Assembly: GCF_030687395.1 (NCBI RefSeq)
Contig: NZ_CP117430.1
Span: 6,262,001-6,326,000, forward strand
Direction: 5' to 3'
DNA length: 64,000 bases
From: Pseudomonas wuhanensis
Lineage (GTDB): Bacteria > Pseudomonadota > Gammaproteobacteria > Pseudomonadales > Pseudomonadaceae
The position numbers and the translations under genes were made by a program. Shown piece after piece: positions 43,990 through 54,680 of this stretch (position 1 is the first letter of the stretch; each line of letters starts with the position of its first letter). The notes below the pieces were generated by a model. That model saw only the letters and a list, made by a program, of their open reading frames with translations, was not told the DNA's origin and made no database searches.

Positions 43990-44465
43990 AGACATTTGAC
44001 CATTTGACCGTTATCGGTCTGCGCGAGTGGGTGGCGCTCCCGGATTTGGGAGTCGCGGGCCTTCGGGCAAAAATCGACACCGGCGCCAGCACCTCCAGCC
44101 TGCACGCAACCGACATCGAGCCGTTTGAGCGCGACGGCGAACAGTGGGTGCGCTTCACTGCGCACCTGGGCACGGTGGTGCAACTGCGGCATCGGCGCTG
44201 CGAAGCCCCGCTGGTAACGAGGAAAACCATTAAAAGCTCCAATGGCCATGCGCAGATGCGCTATGTGGTCAGCACCACCCTGGCCCTCGGTGATCGGGTC
44301 TGGCGGGTCGAGTTCACCCTCGCCTGCCGCAAGTCCATGCGTTATCGCCTGTTACTCGGTTCCAAAGCCTTGATCGACGGCCAGTTGGTGGTCAATCCGG
44401 GCATCAAATATGTACAAGACAAGCCGGTGTTCCCGGTATCTACCCTCTCCACAGGTGTTGCATGA
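43986..44465 (+). CDS. rimB: RimB, RimK-associated zinc/aspartic-type protease
   Basis: A 159-residue protein of the PF05618 family. The retropepsin-like motif [14 protein letters not shown] (about residues 27-40) is followed by [17 protein letters not shown] and [16 protein letters not shown]. RimB trims the poly-glutamate tails that RimK adds to ribosomal protein S6. The start is TTG 43986, overlapping the 36-codon ORF; no better internal start exists. It overlaps rimK by 4 bp. Confidence 0.9.
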   Translation: MKTFDHLTVIGLREWVALPDLGVAGLRAKIDTGASTSSLHATDIEPFERDGEQWVRFTAHLGTVVQLRHRRCEAPLVTRKTIKSSNGHAQMRYVVSTTLALGDRVWRVEFTLACRKSMRYRLLLGSKALIDGQLVVNPGIKYVQDKPVFPVSTLSTGVA

Positions 44466-45367
44466 AGATCGCTGTGCTGTCGCGGAACCCGCGTCTGTAT
44501 TCCACCCGTCGTCTGGTCGAAGCCGGTATAGAGCGTGGCCATGAAATGGTGGTGATCGACACCCTGCGCGCCTACATGAACATTGCCAGCCACAAGCCGC
44601 AGATCCACTACCGCGGCAAACCGCTGGAGGGTTTCGATGCAGTGATCCCGCGGATCGGCGCATCGGTCACGTTTTATGGCTGCGCGGTGCTGCGCCAGTT
44701 CGAAATGATGGGGGTGTTTCCGCTCAATGAATCGGTGGCCATCGCCCGTTCGCGAGACAAACTGCGTTCCCTGCAATTGTTGTCGCGCCGGGGGATCGGT
44801 TTGCCGGTCACCGGTTTTGCCCACTCCCCGGATGACATTCCCGACTTGATCGAGATGGTCAACGGCGCGCCGCTGGTGATCAAGGTGCTGGAAGGCACCC
44901 AGGGCATCGGCGTGGTGCTGTGTGAAACGGCCACGGCGGCGGAGTCAGTGATCGAGGCCTTCATGGGCCTGAAGCAGAACATCATGGTTCAGGAATACAT
45001 CAAGGAAGCCGGCGGCGCGGACATCCGTTGTTTCGTGGTGGGCGACAAGGTGATCGCGGCGATGAAGCGCCAGGCCAAGCCAGGGGAGTTTCGCTCCAAT
45101 CTGCATCGCGGTGGCAGTGCGAGCCTGATCAAGATTACCCCGGAAGAGCGCATGACCGCGTTGCGTGCAGCGAAGGTCATGGGTTTGGCGGTGGCGGGTG
45201 TGGATATCCTGCGCTCCAATCATGGACCGCTGGTGATGGAAGTGAACTCGTCGCCGGGGCTGGAGGGGATCGAAACCACCACCGGGAAGAACGTGGCCGG
45301 GATCATCATTGAGCACTTGGAGAAAAATGGCGGGCCGAATATGACTCGGACCAAAGGCAAGGGTTAA
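44462..45367 (+). CDS. rimK: Ribosomal protein S6 glutamate ligase RimK
   Basis: A 301-residue ATP-grasp ligase that adds glutamates to the C-terminus of ribosomal protein S6 and so modulates translation. In P. fluorescens it affects plant-interaction traits. Visible marks are the N-terminal [20 protein letters not shown], the ATP-grasp stretch [35 protein letters not shown] and the metal site [13 protein letters not shown]. Length and motifs are intact. It is the last gene of the coupled ORF-rimB-rimK operon. Confidence 0.96.
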   Translation: MKIAVLSRNPRLYSTRRLVEAGIERGHEMVVIDTLRAYMNIASHKPQIHYRGKPLEGFDAVIPRIGASVTFYGCAVLRQFEMMGVFPLNESVAIARSRDKLRSLQLLSRRGIGLPVTGFAHSPDDIPDLIEMVNGAPLVIKVLEGTQGIGVVLCETATAAESVIEAFMGLKQNIMVQEYIKEAGGADIRCFVVGDKVIAAMKRQAKPGEFRSNLHRGGSASLIKITPEERMTALRAAKVMGLAVAGVDILRSNHGPLVMEVNSSPGLEGIETTTGKNVAGIIIEHLEKNGGPNMTRTKGKG

Positions 45368-45398
45368 ACCCTGAAATTTATGGCGGCTGGAAGGCCGC

Positions 45399-45464
45399 CT
45401 TCGCGGGCAAGCCCGCTCCCACAGGATTCAGGTGATCCCTGTGGGAGCGGGCTTGCCCGCGAAG
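45399..45464. repeat. REPIN, copy 3 (compact, nearly perfect palindrome)
   Basis: CTTCGCGGGCAAGCCCGCTC and its exact complement are separated by about 22 bp, in the gap between rimK and envZ, which converge. It forms a long hairpin and could act as a transcript end. Confidence 0.92.
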
Positions 45465-45495
45465 GGGCCACCAACCCCAGCGTAAGGGCCAGCCT

Positions 45496-46809
45496 TTAAA
45501 CCGCGTCTCTAGGCAGCATCAACCCAAGCGGTAACCGTACTCGCGCTTCCAGCCCACCACCGGACCGGTTGCGCAGCTCGACATTCCCGCCATGCATCGA
45601 AGCGATCCGCTTCACGATTGCCAACCCCAACCCGGTCCCCTTCCCGCCCCGGGCCCGATCGCCACGGGTGAACGGGTTGAAGATCGCCTCCAGCTCCGAC
45701 GGATCAATCCCCGCGCCACGGTCCATGACACTCAGCACCACATACGGCGCGCTGGTATCCCCGGACACATAAGCCGCCACTTCCACTCCACTGCCGGCGT
45801 GATGCAGCGCATTGCCGATCAGGTTGTTCAGCAGTCGCTTCATCGACACCCGACGCAACGGGAACGGCTGGATCGGTTCCAGGCGCAAGTGCACTTTCTC
45901 TTCGTTCTGGTTGTACGGCGCGGCGACTTCGCGAACCAGATCGATCAGGTCAACCTCTTCCACCGACTCGTCACGACCGTCGCGAATGAACGCCAGGAAC
46001 TGATCCAGAATCGCGTCCATGTCTTCGATGTCGCGGATCATGTCGTCTGTCAGGTCACTGTGATCGCCCATCAGTTCCAGGGACAGTCGCAATCGGGTCA
46101 GTGGCGTGCGCAGGTCGTGGGAGACCCCGGCCAGCATCAGCTCACGCTCACGACCGGCCTGTTCGACGTCTTCAGCCATCTGGTTGAAGGCGCGATAAAC
46201 CTCAGTCATTTCGCTCGGTGTGTCGCTGATCGGCAGGCGCACGCTGCGGCCCTGACCGAGTTGCCTTGCGGCATAGACCAGACGTTTCAACGGTTGATTG
46301 AGCTGGCTGACGAAGATCCACGCCGAGGCGGTGGACAGCAGGCCAATGGCGAGGAACCAGCCGAGCACGTTCCAGATTTTCTGGCCACGTAATGGATGCG
46401 GGTACAGCGGCACTTTCAGCCAGCCATCGCCCAGACTGGGCGCCCGGACCCACAGCGCCGGCGGCGAATGCATGCGTAATCGCACCTCGGTGTCGGCACC
46501 CAGTTCAGCCTGCATTTGCCGCTGGTAGATCTCGCTGTAAGGCCAGTGCTGTTCGCCTTCCGGCACACCGGCACCCACCACCCGGATCAGGGTCGCGGCA
46601 TCGGCGATTTTGGTGCGGTTTTCTTCATCGGCGGCCCAATAGGCGCGCAGCGTCAGGGCGACGCCGTGGCTGTATTGGCGATCCACCAGCACATCTTCGT
46701 TCATCAACAGATAAACCAGGGTCAGCGCCTTGGAGAACAGGACGACGATCAGCACCAGCCACAGGGTGCGGGAGAAGAAGCTCTGAGGGAACCAAACAGG
46801 GGTTTTCAT
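45496..46809 (-). CDS. envZ: EnvZ-type sensor histidine kinase (AmgS)
   Basis: A 437-residue kinase. TM1 is at about 13-37, with a periplasmic region to about 146. TM2 is at about 147-168, followed by a HAMP domain. The phosphoacceptor H231 is in AGVSHDLRTPLTRLRLSL. The ATPase domain has NLIGNALHHA, DRGAGIDP and GTGLGLAIVK. It partners OmpR encoded just upstream. In P. aeruginosa the equivalent pair (AmgRS) controls the response to membrane damage and aminoglycosides. A 114-bp gap with a REP-like palindrome separates it from ompR. Confidence 0.92.
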   Translation of the reverse strand: MKTPVWFPQSFFSRTLWLVLIVVLFSKALTLVYLLMNEDVLVDRQYSHGVALTLRAYWAADEENRTKIADAATLIRVVGAGVPEGEQHWPYSEIYQRQMQAELGADTEVRLRMHSPPALWVRAPSLGDGWLKVPLYPHPLRGQKIWNVLGWFLAIGLLSTASAWIFVSQLNQPLKRLVYAARQLGQGRSVRLPISDTPSEMTEVYRAFNQMAEDVEQAGRERELMLAGVSHDLRTPLTRLRLSLELMGDHSDLTDDMIRDIEDMDAILDQFLAFIRDGRDESVEEVDLIDLVREVAAPYNQNEEKVHLRLEPIQPFPLRRVSMKRLLNNLIGNALHHAGSGVEVAAYVSGDTSAPYVVLSVMDRGAGIDPSELEAIFNPFTRGDRARGGKGTGLGLAIVKRIASMHGGNVELRNRSGGGLEARVRLPLGLMLPRDAV

Positions 46810-46825
46810 GGGTAACCGCTACACA

Positions 46826-46916
46826 CTTGCAGGAGCGAGCATGCTCGCATATTGCGGGTCGCGGGTCTGCGGGAACGGTCATCTGACCCATTACCCGCAA
46901 GACCCGCTCCTACAAA
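46826..46916. repeat. REP-like inverted elements between ompR and envZ
   Basis: GGAGCGAGCATGCTCGCA, then CGGGTCTTGCGGGTAA-type inverted parts, including GGAGCGGGTCTTGCGGG on the minus strand. They are a diverged REP variant inside the two-component operon; they may lower envZ expression relative to ompR. Confidence 0.55.
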
Positions 46917-46923
46917 TCACCGA

Positions 46924-47664
46924 TCACTTCGTGGCGGCGCCATCCGGAACGAACACGTAACCCACGCCCCAGACAGTCTGGATGTAGCGTGGTTTGGACG
47001 GATCGGGCTCGATCATCCGGCGCAGACGCGAAATCTGCACGTCGATGGAACGCTCCAAAGCATCCCACTCGCGGCCACGGGCCAGATTCATCAGCTTGTC
47101 GCGGGTCAGTGGTTGACGCGCGTTCATGACCAACGCCTTGAGTACCGCAAACTCACCGGTGGTGAGCATGTGCACTTCGTCGCCGCGTTTGAGCTCGCGG
47201 GTGGCCAGGGACAGTTCGTAGTCACCGAAGGTCACGCTTTCGTCTTCGCTGCCCGGGGCGCCCGGCACCGGTGCCGCCTGACGACGCAGAACCGCCTTGA
47301 CCCGAGCCATCAGCTCGTCCGGGTTGAACGGCTTGGCCAGGTAATCGTCGGCGCCCAGTTCCAGGCCCTTGATGCGGCTAAGCTCATCACCCTTGGCGGT
47401 CAGCATGATGATCGGAATCTGATTGTTCGCCGTGCGCAGGCGACGGCAAGCGGTCAGGCCGTCTTCGCCGGGCAGCATCAGGTCGAGGACGACCAGGTTG
47501 AACACTTCACGCGCCAGCAGGCGATCCATTTGTTCAGTGTTCGGGACGGCGCGGGCACGGTAGCCCTTACTGACGAAAAAGCGTTCCAGCAGGCTGCTCA
47601 GCCCAGGATCGTCGTCAACAATAAGAATTTTTTCGCCTTCAGCAATGTTTGCAGTGCTGCTCAT
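46924..47664 (-). CDS. ompR: OmpR-type response regulator (AmgR)
   Basis: A 246-residue response regulator. The receiver domain has phospho-Asp D61 in NLVVLDLMLPGEDG and the acidic VDDD pocket at 16-19. The C-terminal OmpR winged helix (about 150-240) contains LTRDKLMNLARGREWDALER and the end RYIQTVWGVGYVFVPDG. It is phosphorylated by EnvZ. Transcribed leftward ahead of envZ and divergent from tex. Confidence 0.95.
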   Translation of the reverse strand: MSSTANIAEGEKILIVDDDPGLSSLLERFFVSKGYRARAVPNTEQMDRLLAREVFNLVVLDLMLPGEDGLTACRRLRTANNQIPIIMLTAKGDELSRIKGLELGADDYLAKPFNPDELMARVKAVLRRQAAPVPGAPGSEDESVTFGDYELSLATRELKRGDEVHMLTTGEFAVLKALVMNARQPLTRDKLMNLARGREWDALERSIDVQISRLRRMIEPDPSKPRYIQTVWGVGYVFVPDGAATK

Positions 47665-48024
47665 TGGATGCTCCTTTGATCTCGGCGCGCATTATGGCGT
47701 AGCTGCCGTTATACGCACCGTGTGCATTGTTAGCAGATTTTTCCTTCACCGCCAGAAAACCGGGCATTGTGCCTGCAACCAGCGATGCCCCCGAATGGAC
47801 AGAACGCTGGTTATAATGCGCGGCCTTTTGTGTCAGGCAACGTCTGATCGTTACTGTAAGCAGCCGCTTTTTTTTCATGGCGCTGGCAGTAATTGTTCGA
47901 TTTCACGGGTCAACGGGAAGCCTGTTGGCTCAGGTAGCGGCGCACGCCAGGCCGCTCAACCAGACTCGCCGAGCCCTTATCTCTGCGCCTGCGAGCCTGC
48001 TTTCACAATTTGTCAGGTGGTTTT
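47665..48024. other. ompR-tex divergent intergenic region
   Basis: 360 bp without a convincing gene. A TATAAT box lies at 47812-47817 in the tex direction without a good -35 partner. An eight-T run near 47868-47875 follows GCAGCCGC, but no stem forms. No other structure is recognised. Confidence 0.5.
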
Positions 48025-50349
48025 ATGGACAGCATCAACAGCCGCATCGCCGAGGAACTCGGTGTACGCCCACAACAGGTCGAAGCGGCCGTCGCGCTAC
48101 TCGATGAAGGCTCTACCGTTCCCTTCATCGCCCGCTACCGGAAAGAAGTGACCGGCAGCCTCGATGACATCCAGTTGCGTCATCTGGAAGAGCGTCTGCG
48201 CTACCTGCGAGAACTCGACGAACGGCGGATCAGCATCCTCGCCAGCATTCAAGAACAGGGCAAACTGACCCCGCAACTTGAGCGCGACATCAAACTCGCC
48301 GACACCAAGACCCGTCTCGAAGACTTGTACCTGCCGTACAAGCAGAAGCGCCGCACCAAGGGCCAGATCGCCCTGGAAGCCGGTCTCGGCGAGCTGGCCG
48401 ACGGCCTGTTCAACGACCCGAGCCTGAACCCTGAAGCCGAAGCCGCGCGCTTCATCGACGCCGAAAAAGGCGTGGCCGATGTGAAAGCCGCCCTTGAAGG
48501 CGCCAAGTACATCCTCATGGAGCGTTTCGCCGAAGACGCCGGCCTGCTGGACAAGTTGCGCAACTATCTCAAGCAGGAAGCCACCCTCAGTGCCCGCGTG
48601 ATCGCCGGCAAGGAAGAGGAAGGCGCCAAGTTCCGCGACTATTTCGAACACGACGAACCGCTGAAAAGCATGCCATCGCACCGCGCGCTGGCGATTTTCC
48701 GTGGCCGTAACGAAGGCATTCTGAGTTCCGCGCTGAAAGTCGGCGAGGAACTGCCGGGCACCATGCACCCGTGCGAAGGCATGATCGGCCAGCAATTCGG
48801 CATCCAGAACCAGAACCGTGCCGCCGACAAATGGCTGGGCGAAGTGGTGCGCTGGACCTGGAAGGTCAAGCTCTACACCCACCTGGAAACCGACCTGCTG
48901 GGCGAGCTGCGCGATGGCGCGGAAACCGAAGCGATCAACGTTTTCGCACACAACCTGCACGACTTGCTGCTCTCGGCTCCGGCCGGCCCGCGTGCCACCT
49001 TGGGCCTCGACCCGGGCCTGCGCACCGGTTGCAAGGTCGCCGTGGTCGATGCCACCGGCAAACTGCTGGATCACGCCACGGTTTACCCTCACGTGCCGCA
49101 CAACAAGTGGGACCAGACCATCGCGATTCTGGCTGCCCTGTGCGCCAAGCATTCGGTGGACCTGATCGCCATCGGCAACGGCACCGCCAGCCGTGAAACC
49201 GACAAGCTCGCTGCTGAACTGATCAAAAAATACCCAGCCATGAAGATGACCAAAGTCATGGTCTCCGAGGCCGGAGCATCGGTGTACTCAGCGTCGGAAC
49301 TGGCCTCCAAGGAATTCCCGGACCTCGACGTGTCGATCCGTGGCGCGGTGTCGATTGCCCGTCGCCTGCAGGATCCGCTGGCCGAGTTGGTGAAGATCGA
49401 TCCGAAATCCATCGGCGTCGGCCAGTACCAGCACGACGTGTCGCAGCTGAAACTGGCGCGCGGCCTGGACGCCGTTGTCGAAGACTGCGTGAACGCCGTG
49501 GGCGTCGACGTCAACACCGCCTCCGTGGCGCTGCTGGCGCGTATCTCCGGCCTCAATGCGACCTTGGCGCAGAACATCGTCAGCCACCGCGACGAGCACG
49601 GCGCCTTCAAAACCCGTGCGGCGCTGAAAAAAGTCGCGCGTCTGGGTGAAAAAACCTTTGAACAGGCCGCCGGTTTCCTGCGCGTGATGAATGGCGACAA
49701 CCCATTGGATTCGTCCGCGGTCCACCCGGAAGCCTATCCGCTGGTGCAACGCATTGCCGCTGAAACCGACCGCGACATTCGCTCGCTGATTGGTGACGCC
49801 GCGTTCCTCAAGCGCCTGGATCCGAAGAAGTACACCGACGAAACCTTTGGTCTGCCGACGGTCACCGACATCCTGCAAGAGCTGGAAAAGCCCGGCCGCG
49901 ACCCGCGTCCCGAGTTCAAGACCGCCGAGTTCCAGGAAGGCGTCGAAGACCTCAAGGACTTGCAACTGGGGATGATCCTCGAAGGCGTGGTCACCAACGT
50001 GACCAACTTCGGTGCCTTCGTCGACATCGGCGTGCATCAGGACGGTCTGGTACACATCTCCGCGCTGTCGGAGAAGTTCATCAAGGATCCGCGTGAAGCG
50101 GTGAAGGCGGGTGATGTGGTCAAGGTGAAGGTCATGGAAGTCGACATCCCGCGCAAACGCGTTGGCCTGTCGATGCGCATGAGCGATACCCCGGGCGAGA
50201 AAATCGACGGTGCCCGTGGCGCGCGTCCGGGTTCGGCACCACGCCAATCCCAGAACAGCGCACCGCGCAAGGAAACCACGACGGCAGCCCCGGCCAACAA
50301 CGCCATGGCCTCGCTGTTCGCTAACGCCAAACAGTTGAAAAAACGCTGA
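48025..50349 (+). CDS. tex: Tex, S1-domain transcription accessory protein
   Basis: A 774-residue nucleic-acid-binding protein. The N-terminal helical region starts [21 protein letters not shown] YqgF/RNase-H-like domain contains [16 protein letters not shown], and helix-hairpin-helix parts include [20 protein letters not shown]-terminal S1 domain (about 645-715, [18 protein letters not shown]) precedes a basic tail. Tex is a conserved nucleic-acid-binding factor affecting transcription and toxin expression in other bacteria. The ATG at 48025 with AGGTGG upstream is used. The last base overlaps the next gene start. Confidence 0.95.
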   Translation: MDSINSRIAEELGVRPQQVEAAVALLDEGSTVPFIARYRKEVTGSLDDIQLRHLEERLRYLRELDERRISILASIQEQGKLTPQLERDIKLADTKTRLEDLYLPYKQKRRTKGQIALEAGLGELADGLFNDPSLNPEAEAARFIDAEKGVADVKAALEGAKYILMERFAEDAGLLDKLRNYLKQEATLSARVIAGKEEEGAKFRDYFEHDEPLKSMPSHRALAIFRGRNEGILSSALKVGEELPGTMHPCEGMIGQQFGIQNQNRAADKWLGEVVRWTWKVKLYTHLETDLLGELRDGAETEAINVFAHNLHDLLLSAPAGPRATLGLDPGLRTGCKVAVVDATGKLLDHATVYPHVPHNKWDQTIAILAALCAKHSVDLIAIGNGTASRETDKLAAELIKKYPAMKMTKVMVSEAGASVYSASELASKEFPDLDVSIRGAVSIARRLQDPLAELVKIDPKSIGVGQYQHDVSQLKLARGLDAVVEDCVNAVGVDVNTASVALLARISGLNATLAQNIVSHRDEHGAFKTRAALKKVARLGEKTFEQAAGFLRVMNGDNPLDSSAVHPEAYPLVQRIAAETDRDIRSLIGDAAFLKRLDPKKYTDETFGLPTVTDILQELEKPGRDPRPEFKTAEFQEGVEDLKDLQLGMILEGVVTNVTNFGAFVDIGVHQDGLVHISALSEKFIKDPREAVKAGDVVKVKVMEVDIPRKRVGLSMRMSDTPGEKIDGARGARPGSAPRQSQNSAPRKETTTAAPANNAMASLFANAKQLKKR

Positions 50350-50732
50350 TGGAAATCCCGGCCGGCTTGACCGAAAGCGCGTTTTTCAAGCTGCTGGGGT
50401 GTCGCTTGCACAGTCTGGAAACCGGGGTGGCGCAAGTCGCCCTGGCACTGGAGCCAGAACTGCGTAATCGCGGCGGCAAGCTGCACGGCGGGGCCCTGTT
50501 CAGTCTGGTCGACATTGCCATGGGGCTGGCCTGTTCCAGCACCCACGGCTTTGACCAGCAGAGCGCAACCATCGAGTGCAAGATCAACTACATCCGCGCC
50601 GTCGCCGACGGTGAAGTGATGTGCACGGCACGGGTGATCCACCCGGGCCGCCGCACGCTGGTGGTCGAAGCCGACGTGATGCAAGGCGACAAACTCGTCG
50701 CAAAAGCACAAGGCACGTTCGCTGTCCTGTAG
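50349..50732 (+). CDS. PaaI-family hotdog thioesterase
   Basis: A 127-residue hotdog protein with the PaaI pattern: LRNRGGKLHGGALFSLVDIA and then INYIRAVADGEVMCTARVIH. It hydrolyses aryl- or acyl-CoA by family analogy. The start shares one base with the tex stop, so it is co-translated with tex, the usual Pseudomonas arrangement. The substrate is unknown. Confidence 0.9.
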   Translation: MEIPAGLTESAFFKLLGCRLHSLETGVAQVALALEPELRNRGGKLHGGALFSLVDIAMGLACSSTHGFDQQSATIECKINYIRAVADGEVMCTARVIHPGRRTLVVEADVMQGDKLVAKAQGTFAVL

Positions 50733-50772
50733 CTAGAAGCCATCAATTTGAGTTAATTTCAACGCAAAGCAA

Positions 50773-50896
50773 CCTGTGGGAGCTGCGGTGCGACGATTCG
50801 ACTTGCCCGCGATGGCGGTGTGTCAGACGACATAAACGGTGACTGACACTCCCACATCGCGGGCAAGTCGAATCGTCGCACCGCCGCTTCCACAGG
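50773..50896. repeat. Long REP-type palindrome of a different sequence class
   Basis: A 124-bp near-palindrome. CGGTGCGACGATTCGACTTG and its complement form the inner arms, and CCTGTGG / CCACAGG form the ends. The class differs from the CGGGCAAGCC REPs elsewhere in the window. It fills most of the tex/thioesterase-gshA gap (50733-51034), where nothing else is seen. Confidence 0.88.
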
Positions 50897-51034
50897 GATC
50901 GTGCAGTTCTTGAATAATCGGCATATGGCCTGTCAGGCCCGAAAACCAGGCGAAAACGCCAGTTTCAACTTCACCCTTGTAGACCGTCTTGCCCACCCCC
51001 ATATTGGGGCGACTGACGCGTGAAGGAATCCAAC

Positions 51035-52618
51035 TTGAGCGAACTTCTCAACCGCCGCCTGGCTCTGCTCGGCGAGCGCGCTAACCTCTCTCTGCTCGAA
51101 CAGTGCCTTCACGGCATCGAACGTGAATGCCTGCGCGTGACAGGCGAAGGGCGCCTGGCGCAAACGCCGCACCCTGAAGCATTGGGTTCCGCGCTGACCA
51201 ATGAACAAATCACCACCGACTATTCCGAGTCGCTGCTGGAGTTCATCACGCCCGCCCTGCCAGACCCGGCGGATACGCTGGCGAGCCTGGACAAAATTCA
51301 CCGGTTTGCCTACAGCAAGCTCGGCAATGAGTACCTGTGGAGCCCATCGATGCCGTGCCCGTTGCCGGCCGAGGAAGACATCCCGATCGCTTATTACGGC
51401 ACCTCCAACATCGGTCAGCTCAAGTACGTCTATCGCAAGGGCCTGGCGCTGCGTTACGGCAAGACCATGCAATGCATCGCCGGGATCCACTACAACTTTT
51501 CCCTGCCGGAAAAGCTCTGGCCGCTGCTTAAAGAGGCCGAAGGCTTTGTCGGCACCGATCGCGACTATCAGTCGTCGGCCTACATCGCGCTGATCCGCAA
51601 CTTCCGCCGCTACAGCTGGCTGCTGATGTACCTGTTCGGCGCCTCGCCTGCGCTGGACGCCGGTTTCCTGCGTGGTCGCTCGCATCAGCTGGAACAGCTG
51701 GACCCGGACACCTTGTATCTGCCGTACGCCACGAGCCTGCGCATGAGCGACCTGGGTTACCAGAGCAACGCTCAGGCCGGTCTGACACCGTGCTACAACG
51801 ATCTGACCAGCTACACCGACAGCCTGCGCAAAGCCGTGGCCACGCCGTATCCGCCGTACGTCGAGATCGGTACGCACCAGGACGGTGAGTGGGTTCAGCT
51901 CAACACCAACATCCTGCAGATCGAAAACGAGTACTACTCCAACATCCGTCCGAAACGTGTGACCTATACCGGCGAACGACCGATCCAGGCGCTGGTGGCC
52001 CGTGGCATTCAGTACGTCGAAGTGCGCTGCCTGGACATCAACCCGTTCCTGCCGATGGGCATCGACCTCACCGAGTCGCGGTTCCTTGATGCGTTCCTGT
52101 TGTACTGCGCGCTGAACGAAAGCCCGCTGCTGACCAGTACCAGTTGTGGCAACGCGACGTCTAACTTCCTCAGCGTGGTCAAGGAAGGTCGTCGTCCGGG
52201 CCTGCAATTGCAACGCGACGGGCACCCGGTAGACCTGAAGGAATGGGCCGGCGAATTGCTGGAAAAAATTGCGCCATTGGCGGCGTTGCTGGATCAAAGC
52301 CATGGCGGCGATGCCCACAGCAAGGCACTGGACGCCCAAATGGCCAAGGTCAAGGATTCGTCCCTGACGCCATCGGCTCAGGTGTTGGCGGCGATGGCCG
52401 AGCACAAGGAAAGCTTCGCTCAGTTCTCCTTGCGTCAGAGTCAGGTGCATGCGGAATTTTTCCGTAGCGAGCCGCTTTCAGCCGAAGAACAGGCTAGATT
52501 TGAAGAGCTGGCGCGTTCGTCGTTGGCTCAGCAGGTGGAGCTGGAACAGAACGAAGTCGGCGATTTTGATGTGTTTGTCGGGGCGTATCAGGCGAGTATT
52601 CTGGCGATCAGCAACTAG
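51035..52618 (+). CDS. gshA: Glutamate-cysteine ligase
   Basis: A 527-residue gamma-proteobacterial GshA, catalysing ATP-dependent joining of glutamate and cysteine, the first step of glutathione synthesis. Marks are the opening [50 protein letters not shown], and [16 protein letters not shown]. The TTG at 51035 with AAGGA upstream gives the usual length; an in-frame GTG at 51020 would add five residues. No gshB is in the window. Confidence 0.95.
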   Translation: MSELLNRRLALLGERANLSLLEQCLHGIERECLRVTGEGRLAQTPHPEALGSALTNEQITTDYSESLLEFITPALPDPADTLASLDKIHRFAYSKLGNEYLWSPSMPCPLPAEEDIPIAYYGTSNIGQLKYVYRKGLALRYGKTMQCIAGIHYNFSLPEKLWPLLKEAEGFVGTDRDYQSSAYIALIRNFRRYSWLLMYLFGASPALDAGFLRGRSHQLEQLDPDTLYLPYATSLRMSDLGYQSNAQAGLTPCYNDLTSYTDSLRKAVATPYPPYVEIGTHQDGEWVQLNTNILQIENEYYSNIRPKRVTYTGERPIQALVARGIQYVEVRCLDINPFLPMGIDLTESRFLDAFLLYCALNESPLLTSTSCGNATSNFLSVVKEGRRPGLQLQRDGHPVDLKEWAGELLEKIAPLAALLDQSHGGDAHSKALDAQMAKVKDSSLTPSAQVLAAMAEHKESFAQFSLRQSQVHAEFFRSEPLSAEEQARFEELARSSLAQQVELEQNEVGDFDVFVGAYQASILAISN

Positions 52619-52640
52619 ACTCAGAAGATCCTGCGGACCT

Positions 52641-52662
52641 TATCGCGGGCAAGCCTCGCTCC
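52641..52662. repeat. REP fragment
   Basis: TATCGCGGGCAAGCCTCGCT, a single REP half directly abutting the family A repeat at 52663. Confidence 0.65.
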
Positions 52663-52765
52663 GATCGTTCCCACGCTCTGCGTGGTAATGCCTCAAGGGA
52701 CGCTCCGCGTCCAGGTGACGCGGAGCGTCACCGGCTGCATTCCCACGCGGAGCGTGGGAACGATC
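52663..52765. repeat. Palindromic repeat, family A, copy 5
   Basis: A 103-bp element with GATCGTTCCCACGC / GCGTGGGAACGATC ends and an inner inverted GACGCTCCGCGTC. It lies between gshA and the tau operon. Confidence 0.9.
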
Positions 52766-52789
52766 GACAACGGCCTCTCTTAGAATTTT

Positions 52790-52891
52790 CCGCTCATAAG
52801 GTAATTCGAAAAAGTTATTTATTTTCGGATTCTTATATCATTTAGTCTCCTTTTCACGCCGACTCTCGGTCGCCTGACAAGGAGCTTCCCG
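52790..52891 (+). promoter_or_regulatory. AT-rich promoter region of the tau operon
   Basis: A 60-bp AT-rich stretch with TTATTTATTTTC and a -10-like TTATATCATT (about 52833) precedes the tauA start. Sulfur-starvation control by a CysB/Cbl-type activator is expected for tau genes. No precise site is claimed. Confidence 0.4.
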
Positions 52892-53869
52892 ATGAAACTG
52901 ACTTCCCCTCTTCGCCTTCTGGCCGCCGCGTTTCTGGCTTCGGCGAGTTTCCTGGCTCAGGCGGCAGATGTGACCGTCGCCTACCAGACCACCGTTGACC
53001 CGGCCAAAGTCGCCCAAGCCGACGGCACCTACGAAAAAGCCACCAAAGCCAACATCGACTGGCGTAAATTCGACAACGGCGCCGACATCATCGCCGCCAT
53101 CGCTTCCGGCGATGTGCAAATCGGCTACCTCGGCTCCAGCCCCCTGACGGCGGCAATCACCCGCAAAGTCCCGGTGGAAACCTTCCTCATCGCCACCCAG
53201 ATTGGCGCCGCCGAAGCGCTGGTCGCGCGCGATGGTTCCGGGATAAAGACTGCGCAAGACCTGATCGGCAAGAAAATCGCCGTACCGTTCGTTTCCACCG
53301 GCCACTACAGCCTGCTGGCCGCGCTGAAACACTGGAACATCGACCCATCGAAAGTCACCGTGCTCAACCTCGCACCACCAGCGATCATCGCTGCGTGGAA
53401 ACGCGGTGATATCGACGCCACCTACGTGTGGGATCCAGCGCTCGGTGTGGCCAAGGAAAACGGCAAAGTGCTGATCACCTCGGGCGAACTGGCCAAGTTT
53501 GGCGCACCGACTTTCGATGCCTGGATCGTGCGCAAGGATTTCGCCGAGAAGCACCCGGACATCGTCACCGCGTTCGCCAAGGTGACCCTCGATGCCTACG
53601 CTGACTACCGCAAAGACCCAAAAGCCTGGCTCGCCAACCAAAGCAATGTCGACAAACTGGTGAAGCTCTCCGGCGCCAAGGCCAGCGACATTCCATTGCT
53701 GCTGCAAGGCAACGTCTTCCCGCTCGCGGCTGATCAGGTGATCACCCTTGGCGCGCCGACCACCAAGGCCATTACCGACACCGCGGTGTTCCTCAAGGAA
53801 CAGGGCAAGGTCGAGGCCGTGCTGCCGGATTACGCGCCGTACGTCAGCGCCAAGTACATCACCAACTGA
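52892..53869 (+). CDS. tauA: Taurine ABC transporter, periplasmic binding protein
   Basis: A 325-residue periplasmic protein. The signal peptide spans about 24 residues ([15 protein letters not shown]). The mature start [19 protein letters not shown] is typical of TauA, followed by [18 protein letters not shown] and [19 protein letters not shown]. It binds taurine and related alkylsulfonates for TauBC. It is first in tauABCD and preceded by an AT-rich promoter region. Confidence 0.95.
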   Translation: MKLTSPLRLLAAAFLASASFLAQAADVTVAYQTTVDPAKVAQADGTYEKATKANIDWRKFDNGADIIAAIASGDVQIGYLGSSPLTAAITRKVPVETFLIATQIGAAEALVARDGSGIKTAQDLIGKKIAVPFVSTGHYSLLAALKHWNIDPSKVTVLNLAPPAIIAAWKRGDIDATYVWDPALGVAKENGKVLITSGELAKFGAPTFDAWIVRKDFAEKHPDIVTAFAKVTLDAYADYRKDPKAWLANQSNVDKLVKLSGAKASDIPLLLQGNVFPLAADQVITLGAPTTKAITDTAVFLKEQGKVEAVLPDYAPYVSAKYITN

Positions 53870-53885
53870 TCGGGAGTTAACCGCG

Positions 53886-54680
53886 ATGGCTTTGCTACAG
53901 CTGGAGCGCATCTGCGCACAGTACCCCGGTGCAGTGGAACCTGTGCTGGCGGATATTTCCCTGAGCCTTGGCCCCCGGCAATTGCTGGTCGCCCTCGGCC
54001 CGTCCGGCAGTGGCAAGACCTCGCTGTTGAACCTGATTGCTGGTTTCGTCGAGCCCAGTGCCGGGCGCATCACCCTTGACGGCGTACCGGTCAAAGGCCC
54101 GAGTGCCGAGCGCGGCGTGGTGTTCCAGGACGACGCCCTGCTGCCCTGGCAGGACGTGCTGGCCAACGTCGGCTTCGGTCTGGAACTGGCCGGCGCTCCG
54201 CGAGAACAACGTGAACAGCGCGCCCGGGAAATGCTCGCATTGGTGGACCTTTCCGGTTTCGAAAACCGCCGAATCTGGCAGCTCTCGGGCGGGCAGAAAC
54301 AACGTGTCGGCCTCGCTCGCGCCCTCGCCGCAGATCCTCGGGTTTTGCTGATGGACGAACCCTTCGGTGCCCTCGACGCCTTCACCCGCGAACAGATGCA
54401 GGAGCTGTTGCTGCAAGTCTGGCAGCGCACCGCCAAACCGGTGTTCCTGATTACCCACGATATTGAAGAAGCGGTGTTCCTCGCCACGGACCTGATTCTG
54501 CTGGCGCCCAATCCCGGGCAAATCGTCGAGCGTCTGAGCCTGGACTTTGGTCAGCGTTACGCGGCCGGCGAATCGGCGCGGGCGATCAAATCCGACCCGC
54601 GTTTTATTGAAACCCGCGAACACGTGCTCGCCAAAGTGTTCTCCCAACGCAGTGCCGTCCAGCGGCAGGAGCGCGCATGA
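53886..54680 (+). CDS. tauB: Taurine ABC transporter, ATP-binding protein
   Basis: A 264-residue ABC ATPase. Walker A is GPSGSGKTS, the Q-loop region is [17 protein letters not shown], the signature is [15 protein letters not shown] and Walker B is [11 protein letters not shown], followed by the H-loop [10 protein letters not shown]. It drives taurine import with TauC. It follows tauA after 16 bp and overlaps tauC by 4 bp. Confidence 0.96.
   Translation: MALLQLERICAQYPGAVEPVLADISLSLGPRQLLVALGPSGSGKTSLLNLIAGFVEPSAGRITLDGVPVKGPSAERGVVFQDDALLPWQDVLANVGFGLELAGAPREQREQRAREMLALVDLSGFENRRIWQLSGGQKQRVGLARALAADPRVLLMDEPFGALDAFTREQMQELLLQVWQRTAKPVFLITHDIEEAVFLATDLILLAPNPGQIVERLSLDFGQRYAAGESARAIKSDPRFIETREHVLAKVFSQRSAVQRQERA

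Noticed and set aside
50933..52450. 505-codon open frame opposite gshA
   Set aside because: Antisense shadow of gshA, without any recognisable domain.
52838..54511. 557-codon open frame opposite tauA/tauB
   Set aside because: Spans two well-supported genes on the other strand, with Ser/Arg-rich nonsense composition.
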